Shown here: positions 54,827 to 63,198 of the stretch, piece after piece | Numbering within the stretch: position 1 is the stretch's first letter | Layout of the letters: the number at the start of each line of letters is the position of its first letter | Assembly (NCBI RefSeq): GCF_038066635.1 | Contig: NZ_JBBUTI010000009.1 | Location: 62,001 to 126,000, forward strand | DNA from: Ideonella margarita | GTDB taxonomy: Bacteria > Pseudomonadota > Gammaproteobacteria > Burkholderiales > Burkholderiaceae_C | DNA: 64,000 nt | Direction of reading: 5' to 3' | Program-made: the position numbers and the translations under genes | The notes under the pieces: generated by a model | Told to the model about the DNA's origin: nothing | The model's database searches: none | The model's input: the letters and a program-made list of their open reading frames with translations, nothing else

Positions 54827-56266
54827 TCAGGCGGCGGTGTAGGCGGTCTTCACCGTCGTGTAGAACTCGCTGGCGTAGGTGCCTTGTTCGCGTGCGCCCA
54901 TGCTGGAGCCCTTGCGGCCACCGAAGGGCACATGGAAGTCGGCGCCGGCGGTGGGGGCGTTGACCATCACCATGCCGGCCTGCGCCAGCCGCTTGAAGCG
55001 CGTGGCGTGCCGCAGGCTGGTGGTGCAGATGCCGCTCGACAAGCCGAACGGCGTGTCGTTGGCCACGGCGATGGCCTCGTCAAAGTCGCGCACCTTGATG
55101 ACATTGGCCACCGGCCCGAACACCTCTTCGCGGCTGATCCGCATGCCGTTGTGGGTGTTGGTGAACAGGGCAGGCGTGAGGAAGAAGCCGGGCTGCCCTT
55201 GGGCGTCGGTGGCGTGGTGTTCACCGCCCTGGGCCAGCGTGGCGCCTTCGGCCTGGGCGCTCTGGATGTACTCGAGGTCGATCGCCAGCTGGCGGGCATC
55301 CACCACCGGGCCGATGTCGATGCCGGCCTGGCGCGCGTCGCCCACCTTCAAGCTCTTCATGCGCTGCACCAGGGCGCTCACGAACCGGTCGTGGATGCCG
55401 TCGGTCACGATGAAACGGCTGGACGCCGTGCAGCGCTGGCCGGTGGAGAAAAACGCGCCCTGCACGGCGCAGTTCACCGCCACGTCGAGGTCGGCGTCGT
55501 CGAGCACGATGAGCGGGTTCTTGCCGCCCATCTCGAGCTGGAATTTCGCGCCACGCGTCGCGCAGCTGGCCGCCAGGCGACGGCCCGTAGCCACCGAGCC
55601 GGTGAAGCTCAAGCCCGTCACCAGCGGATCATCGACCAGCGCCGGGCCGATCTCCGCGCCCGTGCCCATCACGAGGTTGAACACCCCGGGTGGCAGGCCG
55701 CTGCGCGACAGCACCTCGGCCAGTGCCCAGGCCGAGCCCGGCACCAGCTCAGCTGGCTTGAACACCACGCAGTTGCCGTAAGCCAGCGCCGGTGCAATCT
55801 TCCACGCCGGAATGGCGATCGGGAAGTTCCACGGCGTGATGATCGTGATCACGCCCAGTGGCTCGCGGGTGATTTCCACGCTGATGCCCGGGCGCACCGA
55901 GGCCAGCAAGTCGCCGCGCTGGCGCAAGGCCTCACCGGCAAAGAACTTGAAGATCTGCCCGGCCCGCGTGACCTCGCCAATCGCCTCTGGCAGCGTCTTG
56001 CCTTCTTCGCGGGCCAGCAGGTCGCCCAGCTCGGCCGCGCGGGCCAGCAGTTCGGTGCCGACCTTGTCGAGCACGTCGAAGCGCTGTTGCGGCCCGCTCA
56101 TCGACCACGCCGGAAAGGCCTGTGCAGCGGCGGCCACGGCGGCACTGGCCGCAGCGGCATCCGCCTGGGCGTAGTCCCCGATCACGTCGCGCGTGTCTGA
56201 CGGGTTGATGTTGGCCACCGCACGCGTGCCGGTGACCCACTCGCCGTGAATCAGGTTCGCCTTCAT
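54827..56266 (-). CDS. Aldehyde dehydrogenase (semialdehyde type)
   Basis: 479 aa. Catalytic Cys279 in FFSTGQRCTASSRF, Glu245 in QLEMGGKNPLIV, Asn147 in TPWNFPIAIP and Lys170 in VVFKPAE; NAD(P)+-binding FTGSVATGRRL. The sequence looks nearest to 2-oxoglutarate-semialdehyde (KGSADH) dehydrogenases, but hydroxymuconic-semialdehyde oxidation is possible in this context. Start at 56266, overlapping the VOC gene stop by one base (TGATG). Confidence 0.9.
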   Translation of the reverse strand: MKANLIHGEWVTGTRAVANINPSDTRDVIGDYAQADAAAASAAVAAAAQAFPAWSMSGPQQRFDVLDKVGTELLARAAELGDLLAREEGKTLPEAIGEVTRAGQIFKFFAGEALRQRGDLLASVRPGISVEITREPLGVITIITPWNFPIAIPAWKIAPALAYGNCVVFKPAELVPGSAWALAEVLSRSGLPPGVFNLVMGTGAEIGPALVDDPLVTGLSFTGSVATGRRLAASCATRGAKFQLEMGGKNPLIVLDDADLDVAVNCAVQGAFFSTGQRCTASSRFIVTDGIHDRFVSALVQRMKSLKVGDARQAGIDIGPVVDARQLAIDLEYIQSAQAEGATLAQGGEHHATDAQGQPGFFLTPALFTNTHNGMRISREEVFGPVANVIKVRDFDEAIAVANDTPFGLSSGICTTSLRHATRFKRLAQAGMVMVNAPTAGADFHVPFGGRKGSSMGAREQGTYASEFYTTVKTAYTAA

Positions 56267-56814
56267 CACGCCCTCCCGGCGCCGCGCTCGCGGAACTTTG
56301 CCTGCCAATCGGCCAGCGGCATGTAGCTGGGGTCGTCGCGCACCATGGCGTGGGTCTGCGCCAGCAATTCGGTTTCGCTCAGCGACAGGTCCAGCGGCGT
56401 GCCGTAGGGCTGGTTCACGTAGTAGGGCGTGTCCATGTAGACCTCGACGCGGTTGCCCTCGGGGTCGAAGTAGTACACCGACCAGGCGTTGCCGTGGTTC
56501 ATCGGCTGGATGGCGGTGGCGCCCAGCGCTTCGGCCTTCTCGCGGTTCAGGCGCAGCTCGGCCAGATCGGGCACCAGGAAGGAGGCCTGCATGATGGTGC
56601 TGACCTTGGCTTCGGGCGAGCGGCCGGCCGACAGCACGAACTGGTGATGCTGGTCGTCGGTGGCACTCATGAACACCAGCCGGTTGCCGAAGTTCTTGCC
56701 GATGCCTTCGTCGGTGATCGTCAGGCGGAAGACCTGGGTGTAGAAGTCGACCATGCGGTCGAGGTCATACGTGTAGATGCCGAAATGGGCAGGGGTGGGG
56801 CGCAGTACTTTCAT
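56266..56814 (-). CDS. Extradiol-dioxygenase-like VOC protein
   Basis: 182 aa, one VOC module. It keeps a 2-His-1-carboxylate set: His10 (TPAHFGIYT), His56/57 (DDQHHQFVL) and Glu124 (GNRVEVYMD), the pattern of Fe2+ catechol 2,3-dioxygenases. A long C-terminal helical tail (SLSETELLAQTHAMVRDDPS) is typical of the biphenyl-diol-dioxygenase-like branch. It may open an aromatic ring or another diol ring. Coupled to the aldehyde dehydrogenase gene by a one-base overlap. Confidence 0.85.
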   Translation of the reverse strand: MKVLRPTPAHFGIYTYDLDRMVDFYTQVFRLTITDEGIGKNFGNRLVFMSATDDQHHQFVLSAGRSPEAKVSTIMQASFLVPDLAELRLNREKAEALGATAIQPMNHGNAWSVYYFDPEGNRVEVYMDTPYYVNQPYGTPLDLSLSETELLAQTHAMVRDDPSYMPLADWQAKFRERGAGRA

Positions 56815-56816
56815 GG

Positions 56817-57824
56817 TCAGTCCTTCTGGATCTTGGCTTCCTTGACCAGCTGCGACCAGCGCTTCAGGTCAGTCTCGATGAGGCGCTGGAACTCCTGCGG
56901 GCCGCCCGCCACCACGTCGCCACCTGTCACCTCCACCAGACGGGCCACCAGGGCCTCGTCCTTGAGGGCCTGCTGGATGGCGGCCTGCAGACGGTCGGTC
57001 ACGGGCTTCGGTGTGCCGGCGGGTGCCAGCAGTCCGGTCCATGAGCGCACTTCAAAACCGGCCAGGCCTTGCTCGGCCACGGTCTTCACGTCGGGCAGGC
57101 CATTCCAGCGGCTGCCGCCGGAGGTGGCCAGTGCCCGCAGCTTGCCGGCCTTGATGTGGCTGATGGCGGCCGTCGGGGCCACGACGACGAAGTCCACCTC
57201 ATTGCCCAGGATGGCGGTGATGGACGCGCTTTCGCCGCGGTAGGGCACGTGCATCATCGCGCCGCCCGAGCGCTGCGCCAGCAATTCGCCGGTGAGGTGC
57301 TGGCCGGTGCCAATGCCGGCGGTGCCGAAGTTCAGCTGCTTGTTGCGGGACTTGGCGCCTTGCAGCAGTTCGGGCAGCGTGGTGGCGGGGTTGCCCGCGT
57401 TCGTCACGACGAGGAAGGGGAACGAGGTGAGCGAGGCCAGCGGCTGGAACGAGCGCACCGTGTCGTAGGGCAGCTTGTCGTAGAGCGCACCGGCGATGGC
57501 GTGGCCGCCCGTGGCCAGCAGCAGCGTGTAGCCGTCCGGCTTGGCGCTGGCCACGCTGCCCGCCGCGATGGTGCCGCCCGCGCCCGGCTTGGGCTCCACC
57601 AGCACCTGCTGGCCGAGGATGCGGGCCAGGTCGGTGCCGAGGATGCGTGCCACCGCGTCGGCATTGCCGCCCGCGGCGAAGCCGTGAACGATGCGCACGG
57701 GCTTGTCAGGGTAGGTCTGGGCGTGCGCTGCACGCGGCAGCGCCAGGCTGAGTGCGCCGGCCAGCAGGGGTGCGGCCAGGGTGGCGCCCAATGCAGCGCG
57801 CCGGGTCAGGGTCTTCTTGTTCAT
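56817..57824 (-). CDS. Bug/TctC-family solute receptor
   Basis: 335 aa. Signal peptide to about residue 35 (AALGATLAAPLLAGALSLAL, ending AHAQ), then PDKPVRIVHGFAAGGNADAVAR at the mature start, VEPKPGAGGTIAAGSVASAK and DEVDF-like periplasmic-binding pattern (LGNEVDFVVVAPTAAI). Bug receptors bind carboxylates or aromatic acids and are greatly expanded in Betaproteobacteria. No TctA/TctB permease is adjacent. Its start is 24 bp after the FAH gene stop region. Confidence 0.9.
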   Translation of the reverse strand: MNKKTLTRRAALGATLAAPLLAGALSLALPRAAHAQTYPDKPVRIVHGFAAGGNADAVARILGTDLARILGQQVLVEPKPGAGGTIAAGSVASAKPDGYTLLLATGGHAIAGALYDKLPYDTVRSFQPLASLTSFPFLVVTNAGNPATTLPELLQGAKSRNKQLNFGTAGIGTGQHLTGELLAQRSGGAMMHVPYRGESASITAILGNEVDFVVVAPTAAISHIKAGKLRALATSGGSRWNGLPDVKTVAEQGLAGFEVRSWTGLLAPAGTPKPVTDRLQAAIQQALKDEALVARLVEVTGGDVVAGGPQEFQRLIETDLKRWSQLVKEAKIQKD

Positions 57825-57848
57825 GGTGTTGTCTCCTCAGGGGGGCAC

Positions 57849-58715
57849 TCAGATCGGTGCTTGTTCGATCGGGTTGCGCAGCGTGCCGATGCCTTCGATC
57901 TCCACTTCGACAACATCGCCGGGCACCATGAAACGCGGTGGCTTCTTGCTCCAGCCCACGCCGCCGGGGGTGCCGGTCACCAGCACATCGCCGGCCACGA
58001 GCGTGAAGATGGTCGAGGCATACGCAATCTGCTGGGCCACCGAAAAGATCATGTCGGCGGTGGTGGTCGATTGCATCTGCACGCCGTTGAGGCGGGTGGT
58101 CAGCTTCAGGGGCTGCGTCGGCGCAATCTCGTCCGCCGTCATCATCCACGGGCCGAAGGCGCCGGTCGATTCGAAGTTCTTGCCCGCAGCGATGGACTTG
58201 GCATGGAACTGCCACTCGCGCACGCTGGCGTCGTTGTAGATCGAGTAGCCGGCCACATGCTCATGGGCCTTGTCTTCGGGGATGTTGCGGCCGGGCTTGC
58301 CGATGATCACAGCCAGCTCACCTTCCCAGTCGAGCGAGTCCGAGCAGTGCGGCCGCAGGATGGGCTGGCCATGCGCACACTGTGAGCGCCACACCCGCAG
58401 GAAGATCGGCGGGTAGGCCGAGAGCTCGCGGTCGAGGCCGGCGGCCACCACTTCGCGGTGGTGATCGTGGTAGTTGCGGATCGCGCAGACGATCTTTTCC
58501 GGGTGCGGAATGACCGGCAGGAAGGTGATGTCACTCAGCGCAATGCTCGCGGCCACGCCTTCGGCGTCTTGTGCGGCCAGCGCGCCGCGGCCGGCTTCGA
58601 GGTAGGCCTGCAGCGTGGGGTATTGCGGATGGGCGCGGCCCAGGTCGGCCACGTGGTCGCCGATCACGGCGCCCCAGGAGGCACGCCCCTGGTATTCGAA
58701 AGACAGCAGTTTCAT
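57849..58715 (-). CDS. Fumarylacetoacetate hydrolase (FAH) family protein
   Basis: 288 aa. Catalytic/metal core: HCSDSLDWEGELAVIIGKPG (metal-ligand Glu residues), AGYSIYNDASVREWQFHAKS (Asp), GPWMMTADEI, and LVAGDVLVTGTPGGVGW. The N-terminal region with IVCAIRNYHDHHREVV (catalytic His) is usual. Family members hydrolyse or hydrate/decarboxylate acyl-pyruvates, including 2-oxohept-3-ene-1,7-dioate and 4-oxalocrotonate derivatives in aromatic breakdown. It follows the CoA-transferase gene by 13 bp. Confidence 0.9.
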   Translation of the reverse strand: MKLLSFEYQGRASWGAVIGDHVADLGRAHPQYPTLQAYLEAGRGALAAQDAEGVAASIALSDITFLPVIPHPEKIVCAIRNYHDHHREVVAAGLDRELSAYPPIFLRVWRSQCAHGQPILRPHCSDSLDWEGELAVIIGKPGRNIPEDKAHEHVAGYSIYNDASVREWQFHAKSIAAGKNFESTGAFGPWMMTADEIAPTQPLKLTTRLNGVQMQSTTTADMIFSVAQQIAYASTIFTLVAGDVLVTGTPGGVGWSKKPPRFMVPGDVVEVEIEGIGTLRNPIEQAPI

Positions 58716-58728
58716 GGTGAAGGGGCTT

Positions 58729-59964
58729 TCAGCAGGAAGTGGAAGGAAGGGCCTGGGCGGCGGGGGCGTGCAAGGTGCCCAGCACGGCCTCGGTGTGTTC
58801 ACCGAGGGCCGGTGCTGCCCAGCGGTACTGGACCGGTGTTTTCGAGAAGCGCAAGGGGTTGGCCACGGCCGGCGCGGTGCCGGTGACCGGGTGGGGCAGG
58901 TCCACGCGCAGGCCGCGCGCCTGCACATGCGGGTCATCAAACACCCGCGCCAGCGTGTTGATCGGGCCGCATGGCACGTTGGCGGCTTCCAGCGTCGTGA
59001 TCCACTGCGCGGTGGTCTGGTGCACGGTGGTCTGGCGCAGCAGCGGGATCAATTCAGCGCGGTGCTTCACCCGTGCCGCATTGGTGGCGAAGCGGGCGTC
59101 GGCTGCCCACTCGGCATGGCCGGCCGCGCGGCAGAAAGCGGCGAACTGGCTGTCGTTGCCCACCGCGAGAATCATCTCGCCGTCGGCCGTGGGGAAGGAC
59201 TGGTAGGGCACGATGCTAGGGTGCGCGTTTCCGAGCCGGCCGGGTGATTGGCCACTGACCAGGTAGTTCAGCGCCTGGTTGGCCAGGCAGGCCACCTGCA
59301 CGTCCAGCAGTGCCAGATCAATGTGCTGGCCTTCGCCCGAGCGTGAGCGCCAGGCCACCGCCGCCAGGATGCCGGCCACCGCATGCAGGCCGGTCATGAT
59401 GTCGGTGAGCGCCACGCCCACCTTCACCGGGCCGCCGCCGGGTTCGCCGTCCGGCAGGCCGGTCAGGCTCATCAGGCCGCCCATGCCTTGCACCATGAAG
59501 TCGTAACCCGGGCGCTGGGCATAAGGACCGGTCTGGCCAAAGCCGGTGATCGAGCAATAGATCAGCCGCGGGTTCAGCGCGCGCAGGGTTTCGTGGTCGA
59601 GGCCGTACTTCTTCAGGCCGCCCACCTTGAAGTTCTCGATCAGCACATCAGACTGCGCGGCCAGCGCGCGAATCTGCTGCTGCCCTTCGGCGGTGGAGAG
59701 GTCGATCGCCACCGACTTCTTGTTCCGGTTGGCACACAGGAAGTAGGCCGACTCCACCTGCTCGCCCCGGGCATCGGCCAGGTAGGGCGGGCCCCACTGG
59801 CGGGTGTCGTCGCCCTGGCCGGGCTGCTCGATCTTCAGCACCTCGGCGCCCATGTCGGCCAGCATCTGGCTGGCCCAGGGGCCGGCGAGCACGCGGGAAA
59901 GATCGAGCACGCGCAGGTGCGACAACGCGCCTTCGCTGGGGCTCCGATCAGGCTGGTCAGGCAT
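58729..59964 (-). CDS. CaiB/BaiF (family III) CoA-transferase
   Basis: 411 aa. Family III CoA-transferase: LRVLDLSRVLAGPWASQMLA, MGAEVLKIEQPGQGDDTRQW, FLCANRNKKSVAIDL, and nucleophile Asp188 in VGVALTDIMTGLHAV. The ATG at 59964 follows an AAAGGAG ribosome-binding site by six bases. First gene of the leftward catabolic run, divergent from a LysR gene 145 bp away. It probably activates an aromatic or dicarboxylic acid as a CoA thioester. Confidence 0.9.
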   Translation of the reverse strand: MPDQPDRSPSEGALSHLRVLDLSRVLAGPWASQMLADMGAEVLKIEQPGQGDDTRQWGPPYLADARGEQVESAYFLCANRNKKSVAIDLSTAEGQQQIRALAAQSDVLIENFKVGGLKKYGLDHETLRALNPRLIYCSITGFGQTGPYAQRPGYDFMVQGMGGLMSLTGLPDGEPGGGPVKVGVALTDIMTGLHAVAGILAAVAWRSRSGEGQHIDLALLDVQVACLANQALNYLVSGQSPGRLGNAHPSIVPYQSFPTADGEMILAVGNDSQFAAFCRAAGHAEWAADARFATNAARVKHRAELIPLLRQTTVHQTTAQWITTLEAANVPCGPINTLARVFDDPHVQARGLRVDLPHPVTGTAPAVANPLRFSKTPVQYRWAAPALGEHTEAVLGTLHAPAAQALPSTSC

Positions 59965-60037
59965 CCGGGTCTCCTTTGTGATGTGCATCCGTGGAAGATT
60001 GCACTGTGGTTTTGGGCGACTGTAGGTGAGGCTGCTG

Positions 60038-60065
60038 CAGTGAATCAAACGACTTGTTCTCACTG
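60038..60065. promoter_or_regulatory. Inverted repeat in the divergent LysR region
   Basis: CAGTGA (60038-60043) and TCACTG (60060-60065) are perfect 6-bp arms around 16 bases; CACTGTG also occurs at 60002-60008 and 60061-60067. A LysR-type regulator may bind here between the two divergent genes. Confidence 0.4.
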
Positions 60066-60109
60066 TGTCATGCAAAAATCGCACTCCGTAATCACTCGGA
60101 GCGCTGCTC

Positions 60110-61045
60110 ATGCGACGCAAGATCCCCAGTTCGGCTGCGCTCAATGCCTTTGATGCGGCGGCGCGCCATTCCAGCTTCACCGAGGCCGCCAACGAGTTGT
60201 CGCTGACGCAGAGCGCCATTTGCCGGCAGATCGCCGGGCTGGAGACCCTGCTGGAGCTCAAGCTGTTCCGGCGCACCCGGCGCGGCGTGCTGCTGACCGA
60301 AGCGGGCGTGGCCTACCACCGCCAGGTGTCTGGCCACCTCGACCGCATCGAGCGTGACACGCTGAACCTGATGGCGCGCCGCGGCCGAGGCGCCTCGCTC
60401 GAGCTGGCCGTGGTGCCCACCTTCGGCACCCGGTGGCTGTTGCCCCGGCTGGCCGGCTTTGCGCAGCAACACCCGGACATCACCCTCAACCTGTCGAGCC
60501 GCACGCGGCCTTTCCTGTTCGAGGATTCCGAGGTGGATGCGGCCATTTACGCCGGCGATGGCAACTGGCCCGGCGCCGTGACGACCTTGCTGATGCGCGA
60601 GAACCTGGTGCCGGTGTGCAGCCCGGCCCTGATTGCGCCGCACCGCACACTCACACCAGAGCAGCTGGCCACCTTTCCGCTGCTGCAGCAAAGCACCCGC
60701 CCATATGCCTGGCGCCACTGGTTTGAATCGGTGGGCTATGCGCCGGGCAATGAGCTGGCCGGGCCGCGTTATGAGCTGTTCTTCATGTCGCTGCAGGCGG
60801 CCATCGTTGGCCTGGGCGTGGCGCTGGTGCCCGAGTACGACCTGGGCGATGACCTGGCCTCGGGCCGGCTTGTCATTCCGGTGCGCCAGCCTTGCCCGAG
60901 TGACCGCGCCTATTACCTCTCGACGCCGGAACGCAAGGCCAGCAACCCGTCGCTGGAAATCTTCCAGGCCTGGCTGCTGCACGAGGTGGCCGAGTACCAG
61001 GCCAACCGCCGTGACCCGATCACCGGTGAGCGCACGCCGACGTGA
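60110..61045 (+). CDS. LysR-family regulator (GcvA-like)
   Basis: 311 aa. N-terminal winged HTH (SSFTEAANELSLTQSAICRQ, about residues 20-40) and a LysR substrate domain (LELAVVPTFGTRWLLPRLAG). The N-terminus RRKIPSSAALNAFDAAARHS is GcvA-like. A GGAG site precedes the ATG. Divergent from the CoA-transferase operon, so it likely activates that operon when an aromatic or acyl inducer binds. Confidence 0.9.
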   Translation: MRRKIPSSAALNAFDAAARHSSFTEAANELSLTQSAICRQIAGLETLLELKLFRRTRRGVLLTEAGVAYHRQVSGHLDRIERDTLNLMARRGRGASLELAVVPTFGTRWLLPRLAGFAQQHPDITLNLSSRTRPFLFEDSEVDAAIYAGDGNWPGAVTTLLMRENLVPVCSPALIAPHRTLTPEQLATFPLLQQSTRPYAWRHWFESVGYAPGNELAGPRYELFFMSLQAAIVGLGVALVPEYDLGDDLASGRLVIPVRQPCPSDRAYYLSTPERKASNPSLEIFQAWLLHEVAEYQANRRDPITGERTPT

Positions 61046-61097
61046 AGGCGCTGCTGCCGTTTTGGGTATCGTCGGGCCTGAGCCTTCCGGAGCCCGC

Positions 61098-61553
61098 ATG
61101 CCCTTGATCATCCGCCCTGCCCAGCAGGCCGACCTGCCCGCCGTGGCAGCCTTGTTTGACCAGTACCGCCAGTTCTACGAGCAGCCCGCCGACGCGGCTG
61201 CGGCACTCGCCTTCATCACCCGGCGCTTCGAGCAGGGTGAGTCGGTGCTGCTGGTGGCCCAGGGCGACGGCGGTGGCGAGCTGCTGGGCTTCTGCCAGCT
61301 CTACCCCAGCTTCTGCTCGGTGGAAGCGGCGCCCATCTACACGCTGTACGACCTGTTCGTCTCGCCTGCCGCCCGGCAAGGCGGCGTGGGCCGCGCGCTG
61401 CTGCTGGCGGCAGAGCAACGCGCCCACGCCGACGGCATGGTGCGCATGGACCTGACCACCGCCCGCACGAACCAGCAGGCCCAGCGCCTGTATGAAGCGC
61501 TGGGCTGGGTGCGCGACGACGTTTTTCTGGCCTACAACCGGCGCGTGGCTTGA
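61098..61553 (+). CDS. GNAT acetyltransferase
   Basis: 151 aa. Acetyl-CoA site in LFVSPAARQGGVGRALLLAA (R/QxxGxG/A), and a C-terminal ARTNQQAQRLYEALGWVRDD strand-helix. The start MPLIIRPAQQADLPAVAALF is a normal GNAT opening. It acetylates an unknown amine, protein or antibiotic. It follows the LysR gene by 52 bp on the same strand. Confidence 0.88.
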   Translation: MPLIIRPAQQADLPAVAALFDQYRQFYEQPADAAAALAFITRRFEQGESVLLVAQGDGGGELLGFCQLYPSFCSVEAAPIYTLYDLFVSPAARQGGVGRALLLAAEQRAHADGMVRMDLTTARTNQQAQRLYEALGWVRDDVFLAYNRRVA

Positions 61554-61560
61554 CGCCTTG

Positions 61561-61601
61561 CTACAGCCGCCAACTACAGCCGCCCAACTACGGCCGCCCC
61601 A
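61561..61601. repeat. Three tandem CTACAGCCGCC-type repeats
   Basis: Units CTACAGCCGCCAA, CTACAGCCGCCCAA and CTACGGCCGCCCCA follow in line, each 13-14 bases. They fill most of the gap between the GNAT gene and the AGGAGG site of the membrane-protein gene. Slippage-prone; a role in the leader RNA is possible. Confidence 0.5.
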
Positions 61602-61628
61602 CGACAATCACAACCCAGGAGGAAACCC

Positions 61629-62135
61629 GTGACCCAAGACAACAACCTGTATGCGCCACCCCGTTCGGAAGTGGCCGATGTGAGCCACTTGAGCACACCG
61701 CCGGGCACCGCGCCCAAGCTGTGGAACCCCAATGCCGCCGCCAGCTGGAGCCTGCTGTTCACGCCTGTCTTTGGCGCCTGGCTGCAGATGAGGAACTGGC
61801 AGGCGCTGGGTGAGCCTGAGAAGGCGGCCACGTCGAAGCGGTGGATGGTGGGCACAGCGGCGTTCCTGGCCCTGGCTGTGCTGCTGAGCGTGTTGGGTCG
61901 GAATGAACTTGTGGCTGATGTGCTGGGCCGCATCAGCGGCCTGGCCTTGTTGATCACCTGGTACTACGCCCACGGCAAATCGCAGAATGCCTACGTGGTG
62001 TCGCGCTTCGGCAAGACCTACCCGCGTCAGAAGTGGGGCCGACCGCTGCTGCTGGGACTGCTGGCCTATATGGGCTTCCTGGTGTTGTCGGCGGCCGTGG
62101 GCTTTGCTGCCGGCATGTTGTTCGGCGCAGCTTGA
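61629..62135 (+). CDS. Membrane protein with N-terminal NLYAPPRSEV motif
   Basis: 168 aa, GTG start at 61629 behind an AGGAGG site. The N-terminal DNNLYAPPRSEVADV motif recalls the NPYAPP-type openings of many small inner-membrane proteins. Hydrophobic helices at about 38-53, 78-98, 103-115 and 145-168 (LLLGLLAYMGFLVLSAAVGF). No catalytic motif. Its stop overlaps the next GNAT start. Function unknown. Confidence 0.7.
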   Translation: MTQDNNLYAPPRSEVADVSHLSTPPGTAPKLWNPNAAASWSLLFTPVFGAWLQMRNWQALGEPEKAATSKRWMVGTAAFLALAVLLSVLGRNELVADVLGRISGLALLITWYYAHGKSQNAYVVSRFGKTYPRQKWGRPLLLGLLAYMGFLVLSAAVGFAAGMLFGAA

Positions 62136-62623
62136 TGAGGGTCGCGCTGGAGCCGGCCGATCAGCCGGGCGTGGTGGCGCTGATCGCCGCGCTGGACGCC
62201 TACCAGGACAGCCTGTATCCGCCGGAGGCGCGCTATGCGCTGGACCTGGGTGCGCTCACGCAGCCCAATGTGCTGTTTGCCGTGGCGCGTGATGCCCAGG
62301 GCGCGGCGGTGGGGTGCGGCGCCGTGGTGCTCGGCGGTTTGCCGGGCGCTGACGTGGGCGAGGTCAAGCGCATGTACGTGGCGCCGGCTGCACGTGGCCA
62401 AGGGGTGGCTCATCAACTGATGCAGCTGCTGGAAGCCGCCGCACAGGCACGTGGGTGCCGGACGTTGAAGCTGGAAACCGGGCCGTTGCAGCCCGAGGCG
62501 ATTGCCTTCTACCGGGCCTGTGGGTTCAGCGTGTGCGGCGCCTTCGGCAGCTATGCCGAGCACCCGCTCAGCGTGTTCATGGGCAAGGCGCTGGCCCCAG
62601 GGTTGCTGCCCCCGAAAGCCTGA
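62135..62623 (+). CDS. GNAT acetyltransferase
   Basis: 162 aa starting at 62135, one base inside the stop of the membrane-protein gene (TGATG), so expression is coupled. Conserved RMYVAPAARGQGVAHQLMQL (acetyl-CoA pyrophosphate loop) and TLKLETGPLQPEAIAFYRAC. PAxRGxGxA is intact. Substrate unknown; nearby GNAT at 61.1 kb is not closely similar in its N-terminal part. Confidence 0.88.
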   Translation: MRVALEPADQPGVVALIAALDAYQDSLYPPEARYALDLGALTQPNVLFAVARDAQGAAVGCGAVVLGGLPGADVGEVKRMYVAPAARGQGVAHQLMQLLEAAAQARGCRTLKLETGPLQPEAIAFYRACGFSVCGAFGSYAEHPLSVFMGKALAPGLLPPKA

Positions 62624-62650
62624 GGCTGCACCAGCCAGCCCGGCTTCAAC

Positions 62651-63082
62651 TCACAGCTTGTGGGTGGACAGCAGGATGCTGGTTTCGGTGTTGGCAATGC
62701 CCTTGAACAGGCGGATGGCGCCGAGCACCCGGTCGAAGGCTTCGAGCGATTCGGCCTGCAGCTCGGCGACGATGTCCCAGCGGCCGTTGGTGGTGTAGAT
62801 CGCCGAGACATTCGGGTGGCCGCGCAGCGACTTGATCACGCCTTCGCTGCTGTTGCCCTCCACCGCGATGCTCATCAGCGCGCGGATGCGGTGGGCCTCC
62901 ACCTGCGGCTTCAGGCGCACGGTGTAGCCCACGATGATGCCGTCGCGCTGCAGGCGGGCCATGCGATTCTGCACCGTGCCGCGCGCCACCTTCAGCTTGG
63001 CGGCCAGGGCCGCCACCGTGGCTCGGCCGTCGGCCCGCAGCAGGGCAATCAGTTCGCGGTCGGTGTCGTCAATTGAGCTCAT
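62651..63082 (-). CDS. Lrp/AsnC-family regulator
   Basis: 143 aa from the ATG at 63082. N-terminal HTH (LIALLRADGRATVAALAAKL and KVARGTVQNRMARLQRDGII, about residues 10-50) and an AsnC ligand domain (VSAIYTTNGRWDIVAELQAE). Divergent from a ctlX-like gene, an arrangement typical of arginine/citrulline or amino-acid-degrading operons. It probably controls that gene in response to an amino acid. Confidence 0.9.
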   Translation of the reverse strand: MSSIDDTDRELIALLRADGRATVAALAAKLKVARGTVQNRMARLQRDGIIVGYTVRLKPQVEAHRIRALMSIAVEGNSSEGVIKSLRGHPNVSAIYTTNGRWDIVAELQAESLEAFDRVLGAIRLFKGIANTETSILLSTHKL

Positions 63083-63115
63083 TTTGATCAACCGTGTTGG
63101 CGATGTGTTCAGTGT

Positions 63116-63143
63116 AGCCAGAGTTTTGATCGGCACTCTGGCT
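63116..63143. promoter_or_regulatory. 28-bp inverted repeat in Lrp/ctlX intergenic region
   Basis: AGCCAGAG (63116-63123) and CTCTGGCT (63136-63143) are perfect 8-bp arms around TTTTGATCGGCA. A related TTTTGATC occurs at 63082-63089 (with TTGATCAA palindrome). Likely operator region for the Lrp-type protein, or a leader hairpin of ctlX. Confidence 0.55.
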
Positions 63144-63198
63144 TCAAACTGGCGCCGGGGCTGCAGACACTGAGGGCGTTCCAAGCCTGCCTCCCGCC

